A stretch of 64,000 bases of DNA from Flammeovirgaceae bacterium UBA2366 (GTDB lineage Bacteria > Bacteroidota > Bacteroidia > Cytophagales > Cyclobacteriaceae). Shown one piece after another: positions 61,516 through 64,000 of this stretch. The DNA lies in NCBI GenBank assembly GCA_002344065.1, contig DDTK01000005.1, positions 62,001 to 126,000 of the forward strand. The letters are read 5' to 3'. Both the position numbers and the translations under genes were made by a program. The notes below the pieces were generated by a model. That model did not search any database. It was not told the origin of the DNA and saw only the letters and a list, made by a program, of their open reading frames with translations. The stretch's first letter is position 1. Each line of letters begins with the position of its first letter.

Positions 61516-61547
61516 AAAAAAAGTCCCGGCTGTTCACCGGGACTTTT
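61516..61547 (-). terminator. Attenuator (rho-independent terminator) before pheA
   Basis: On the minus strand AAAAGTCCCGG (61547-61537), a 7-nt loop and CCGGGACTTTT (61529-61519) form a perfect 11-bp stem followed by seven T (61522-61516). It lies upstream of pheA and downstream of an aromatic leader peptide, so it ends transcription before the operon unless disrupted. Confidence 0.92.
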
Positions 61548-61604
61548 CTGAGTTCTCTGTTATCGTTTACTTCAACAACATACCGCTACTCGTTCAAATC
61601 CCGG
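61537..61604 (-). promoter_or_regulatory. Antiterminator pairing region of the pheA leader
   Basis: CCGGGATTT (61604-61596, codons 19-21 of the leader gene) can pair with AAGTCCCGG (61545-61537), the left arm of the terminator, over 9 bp with one G-U. A weaker alternative hairpin, AAAGCCC with GGGATTT (about 61613-61596), would block this pairing. This gives the mutually exclusive 1:2, 2:3, 3:4 arrangement. Confidence 0.75.
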
Positions 61605-61658
61605 AAGGGCTTTAAAATAGTAGTAGTAAAACCAAAAATATGCGTTGAAGCTTTTCAT
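61572..61658 (-). CDS. Aromatic leader peptide of the pheA operon
   Basis: 28 codons plus TGA, ATG at 61658. Residues 4-15 read F-N-A-Y-F-W-F-Y-Y-Y-Y-F: ten aromatic residues in twelve (five Tyr, four Phe, one Trp), and a further Phe occurs at residue 21. The gene starts before the attenuator and ends 25 bp before its stem. Ribosome stalling at these codons when Phe-tRNA or Tyr-tRNA is scarce would leave the downstream 2:3 pairing free. It is too short for standard gene finders. No Shine-Dalgarno is visible; the upstream AAAGAA is A-rich. Confidence 0.85.
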   Translation of the reverse strand: MKSFNAYFWFYYYYFKALPGFERVAVCC

Positions 61659-61673
61659 TTCTTTAAATCAATG

Positions 61674-61706
61674 CTCTAATAAAGAGGAATTTACAATACC
61701 AACAAA
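61674..61706 (-). promoter_or_regulatory. Candidate promoter of the pheA leader
   Basis: Minus strand TTTG (61703-61706), 21-nt spacer, TATTAGAG (61674-61681), a poor -7 box. It would start transcription about 10 nt before the leader ATG. Confidence 0.3.
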
Positions 61707-61751
61707 ATTTTTAGAAAATCTTTTTATTACCCTAATAATCGTTAGGCTACG

Positions 61752-61782
61752 TTGATGGACGCTAAAAGAGGACGTACTTTTG
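61752..61782 (+). promoter_or_regulatory. Promoter of the lipoprotein gene
   Basis: TTG (61752-61754), 20-nt spacer, TACTTTTG (61775-61782), 19 bp before the ATG at 61802. Very good match to the Bacteroidota consensus. Confidence 0.65.
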
Positions 61783-61801
61783 TTGAAAATCTCACAATAC
61801 C

Positions 61802-62212
61802 ATGAAAAAACTGCTTATCATATTTGCTTCCCTGATCATACTTTTTACCTCATGTAGCCCCAAAAAAACAGAAGAAGACACTAACAAAGTGCTTTACAAC
61901 CAGGTGATGGATATCCATGATGAGGTTATGCCCAGCATGGATGAACTCTACAAACTAAAAAAACAATTATCCGAAAAGATTGAAAACTCGCCTGACCTGG
62001 TGGAAGAAAAACGACAGGAGATCGAACAAGCCATTTTACTGATTGATTCCGCAAGTAAAGGCATGATGCGTTGGATGCGCGAGTTCAAGCCTGAGGAATA
62101 CAAAGAAGTTGAGCTAACAAAGTACCTGGAATCTGAAATGAAGCGTGTTCAAACAGTTAAAGAAACCATGCAGAATGCTTTGGATAAAGGAAGAAAGACC
62201 AACCAGGAATAG
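61802..62212 (+). CDS. Lipoprotein with coiled-coil region
   Basis: 136 residues. Lipobox-like L-F-T-S-C near residues 14-18 after a hydrophobic signal. The mature part is a predicted long helix with heptad-like leucines and many Lys/Glu (about 30-130). No family assigned; small helical lipoproteins of this kind are frequent in Bacteroidota. It is divergent from the pheA leader. Confidence 0.72.
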   Translation: MKKLLIIFASLIILFTSCSPKKTEEDTNKVLYNQVMDIHDEVMPSMDELYKLKKQLSEKIENSPDLVEEKRQEIEQAILLIDSASKGMMRWMREFKPEEYKEVELTKYLESEMKRVQTVKETMQNALDKGRKTNQE

Positions 62213-62215
62213 CCA

Positions 62216-63076
62216 TCAATACGTCTTCGTCATGTCCGAAGGAATGCAGATAATAAAATCTGCTGTATTTTTATTGTCATCAGAAAGCTTATTGATATCC
62301 TCCTGCTCAACGGAATGAATCGTAACGATCTTCAGGTTGGGGTTTGCCTTCCTTAAATACCAATAAATACCTTCAAAGTTTTGTGAATGGTAGGCGCCAT
62401 GATAGTGGATAAAAATCCCAGTGGATAGGTTTTTGAGAATAAAATATGCCATGGTTGCATCTTTAACCGCCTGGGCACGAGCAATATTCTCAGCGCTACC
62501 CGGGGTGCCGTGGCTTCCCATGGAACTGATCATGTTTTTATAACCCGGTAATTCCAAATCAATTTCAATAGGCAAAGTTGCTATGAATTGTTTTCCTTCA
62601 TCTTGTATTGATGCCAACGCATCAATACCCTTTCGCGAAACAAGGTTAGCGTAGCGCCTGGGTACATTGGTGGCAATAGCCTTGAGTTTATTCGCTTTTG
62701 CAAATTCTATCAGCGGCTTGTAATCATTTTTATAGTTATCCCAAACTTTAGCCTCATGAAGCAGATGACGTTCTTCAATGGTCCCGTTCAGGTATTCATT
62801 TAACACCAATTGATTGTCCGCTTCAAACATTTCAAATCCCAGTGCTAATTGTGGATTGGCTTTGAAAAGGTCTTTCGTTACTTGTAGTTGAAGCCAATGG
62901 TCAATGGAATTATCATGCAATTCACCAAACAATACAATATCTGCTTTGATGAGCTCATTGATTATCTTTTGAAACTCAACGGGTTTACCTTCTTGGGTAT
63001 AAAGCCTATAGGCAAGCTTATCCTGTGCCTGTAACGAATAACTGAAAAGGGTAAGGACAACCAAAAATCTGATCAT
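62216..63076 (-). CDS. ChaN-family (heme-binding, iron-regulated) exported protein
   Basis: About 286 residues from ATG 63076, which gives the signal peptide M-I-R-F-L-V-V-L-T-L-F-S-Y-S-L-Q-A-Q. An upstream ATG (63106) would overlap folB. The ChaN/DUF399 signature is V-L-F-G-E-L-H-D-N near 47-55, then L-G-F-E-M-F-E near 80-86, A-T-N-V-P-R-R near 132-138, and M-G-S-H-G near 184-188. In Campylobacter ChaN binds heme as a dimer. The neighbour folB gives no functional hint. Confidence 0.85.
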   Translation of the reverse strand: MIRFLVVLTLFSYSLQAQDKLAYRLYTQEGKPVEFQKIINELIKADIVLFGELHDNSIDHWLQLQVTKDLFKANPQLALGFEMFEADNQLVLNEYLNGTIEERHLLHEAKVWDNYKNDYKPLIEFAKANKLKAIATNVPRRYANLVSRKGIDALASIQDEGKQFIATLPIEIDLELPGYKNMISSMGSHGTPGSAENIARAQAVKDATMAYFILKNLSTGIFIHYHGAYHSQNFEGIYWYLRKANPNLKIVTIHSVEQEDINKLSDDNKNTADFIICIPSDMTKTY

Positions 63077-63083
63077 AACTATC

Positions 63084-63443
63084 TCAACGTTTTTTATAAA
63101 TCTCAATGGTGGCGCGTTTACACTTACCCCCTATTGGTGGGTTAATTTTAGAAATTTTTAATTCGACCGATAATACAACAGGCAATTCACGCAGTATATC
63201 ATCCACTATTTTGCCGGCAACGGTTTCAAGAAGTTTGGAGGGTTTCTCCATTTCATCTTTTATTATCCGGAAAAGCGATTCGTAATTTACGGTACCCGAT
63301 AAATCATCCTGAAAAGCAGCTGCCGTGAAATCAGTTTCAACGGCAATGTCTACTTCAAACCAGTTGCCGGATTCGCGCTCATGTGGATACACACCGTGAA
63401 AGGCATGGAATTCAAGACCTTCAAGCGCAACCCGACCGGTCAT
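63084..63443 (-). CDS. folB: Dihydroneopterin aldolase
   Basis: 119 residues, normal size. G-L-E-F-H-A-F-H-G-V-Y-P-H-E-R near 9-23 contains the substrate-binding and catalytic residues, with E-T-V-A-G-K-I near 74-80 and the final basic R-A-T-I-E-I near 110-115. It cleaves dihydroneopterin in folate synthesis. The start overlaps the DivIVA-like gene by 4 bp. Confidence 0.93.
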   Translation of the reverse strand: MTGRVALEGLEFHAFHGVYPHERESGNWFEVDIAVETDFTAAAFQDDLSGTVNYESLFRIIKDEMEKPSKLLETVAGKIVDDILRELPVVLSVELKISKINPPIGGKCKRATIEIYKKR

Positions 63444-64000
63444 CCAATCTCGTCAAAAAAAGAAGTTACTTTTCTGGTGTGAGACTCCACAACAACGCTT
63501 TCCTGTTCCACCAGCATAGAAGGTTCAGGTTGTGGCTTTTGCACTATAGGTTCAGGAGTAACAATGCGTTTAGGTTCTTCCTGTTTCTTATACGTCTGTT
63601 GATGATCAGCGTTGGGGAACACGGCCTTCTTAATTTCCATTCGGGCTTGCGACAGATGCTTATCGGCATCAAAGCCCTTCTGATTGTTTTGAATGCGTTC
63701 AACACGTTCAATACTGTCTTGCGAAATTCGTTTAAGCTCCTGCAACAGGTCATCGCGTGTAGATTCGAGCTTCTTATAATTTTCAACCATTCCACGAAGT
63801 CTTTCCTCCATTTCTGACAACACCTGCTTGGCGCGTTGCTCCGCTTCATCAATGGTGTTGCTGGCCATCATTTTGGCTTCATTCATCATGGCATCGGCCT
63901 TCAGTTGCGATTCACGCAAATGAAGATCGGCTGCCTGCCGTGCCTGTTCAATAACATGGGCACCCGTATCCTCGGCTGTTTTGAGTGTTTTATATAACGA
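63440..64000 (-). CDS. DivIVA-like coiled-coil protein (start cut by window end)
   Basis: The reading frame is open to 64000, so the N-terminus, with any DivIVA membrane-binding motif, is outside. The visible ~186 residues start L-Y-K-T-L-K-T-A-E-D and form a heptad-rich coil (to about residue 105), then a proline-rich, probably disordered tail (about 125-165), and a C-terminal S-F-F-D-E-I-G. This arrangement fits Bacteroidota DivIVA-domain proteins at the cell pole or septum. Gene finders may place a start at the internal TTG 63919. Confidence 0.7.
   Translation of the reverse strand, partial: SLYKTLKTAEDTGAHVIEQARQAADLHLRESQLKADAMMNEAKMMASNTIDEAEQRAKQVLSEMEERLRGMVENYKKLESTRDDLLQELKRISQDSIERVERIQNNQKGFDADKHLSQARMEIKKAVFPNADHQQTYKKQEEPKRIVTPEPIVQKPQPEPSMLVEQESVVVESHTRKVTSFFDEIG

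Noticed and set aside
61585..61612. Plus-strand text CGTTCAAATCCCGG looking like a tRNA T-arm
   Set aside because: The flanking bases do not form a T stem, and no acceptor, D or anticodon arms are found. It is the complement of the leader gene segment used for antitermination.
1..64000. CRISPR arrays, insertion sequences, prophage, rRNA or tRNA genes
   Set aside because: No regularly spaced repeats, transposase/integrase genes or RNA gene signatures seen by eye in the sequence.

Overview
The window is a chromosomal segment of a Bacteroidota bacterium, most likely a Cytophagales-type relative. The evidence is the gene families (TPR histidine kinases, CHAT-TPR protein, OmpA-type proteins, class I-beta DAHP synthase fused to a C-terminal chorismate mutase, Tgt with the zinc cysteines replaced), the A-rich translation starts without Shine-Dalgarno sequences, and repeated promoter -7 boxes of the Bacteroidota type TAnnTTTG shortly before start codons. 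I see no phage, insertion sequence, CRISPR array, rRNA or tRNA. Nearly all genes look like core or housekeeping genes, so the novelty lies mainly in regulation and in a few odd proteins.

Layout. 1-4354: end of a polysaccharide export/capsule cluster (Wza C-terminus, Wzc-type tyrosine kinase, CpsB-type PHP phosphatase, NAD-dependent epimerase). 4411-10933: TPR protein, phosphosulfolactate synthase homologue, DUF368 (PopT-type) polyprenyl-phosphate transporter, aroE, uvrB, small outer-membrane-like protein. 11025-13430 (minus): glycine-rich membrane protein, Mn-type superoxide dismutase, tadA, secreted protein. 13579-18422 (plus): aspS, ureohydrolase, methyltransferase, SnoaL-like protein, quinone-oxidoreductase-like MDR. 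18526-21324 (minus): large secreted TPR-CHAT protein. 21401-26263: rRNA methyltransferases, plsC, ECF sigma factor, glycosyltransferase. 26410-32970: tgt, LptF/G permease, EamA transporter, ispE and fabI (minus), membrane zinc-ribbon protein, murI. 33087-45190 (plus): TPR histidine kinase, PurF-like amidotransferase, EVE protein, a tandem pair of secreted paralogues, pyrR-pyrB, cystathionine beta-synthase, and a TPR protein ending in an orphan H-box. 45283-55171 (minus): SPOR/OmpA protein, penicillin-binding protein 1C, NTF2-like protein, alpha-2-macroglobulin. 55482-57237: MscS channel and M15 peptidase. 57412-61658 (minus): aromatic amino acid operon. 61802-64000: lipoprotein, ChaN-like protein, folB, and the start-truncated DivIVA-like gene.

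The most striking find is upstream of the aromatic operon pheA - aminotransferase - tyrA - DAHP synthase/chorismate mutase. Its leader encodes an unannotated 28-residue peptide (61572-61658, minus strand) with a run F-N-A-Y-F-W-F-Y-Y-Y-Y-F. An 11-bp G+C-rich terminator hairpin plus seven T residues follows immediately before pheA. A segment inside the leader gene (CCGGGATTT) can pair with the left arm of the terminator. This is the complete logic of ribosome-mediated transcription attenuation sensing Phe and Tyr.

Other regulatory observations: a 13-nt palindrome inside the putative fabI promoter spacer; a terminator upstream of murI that contains a -7 box and abuts the murI start codon; and several long imperfect inverted repeats of different word families in intergenic regions.
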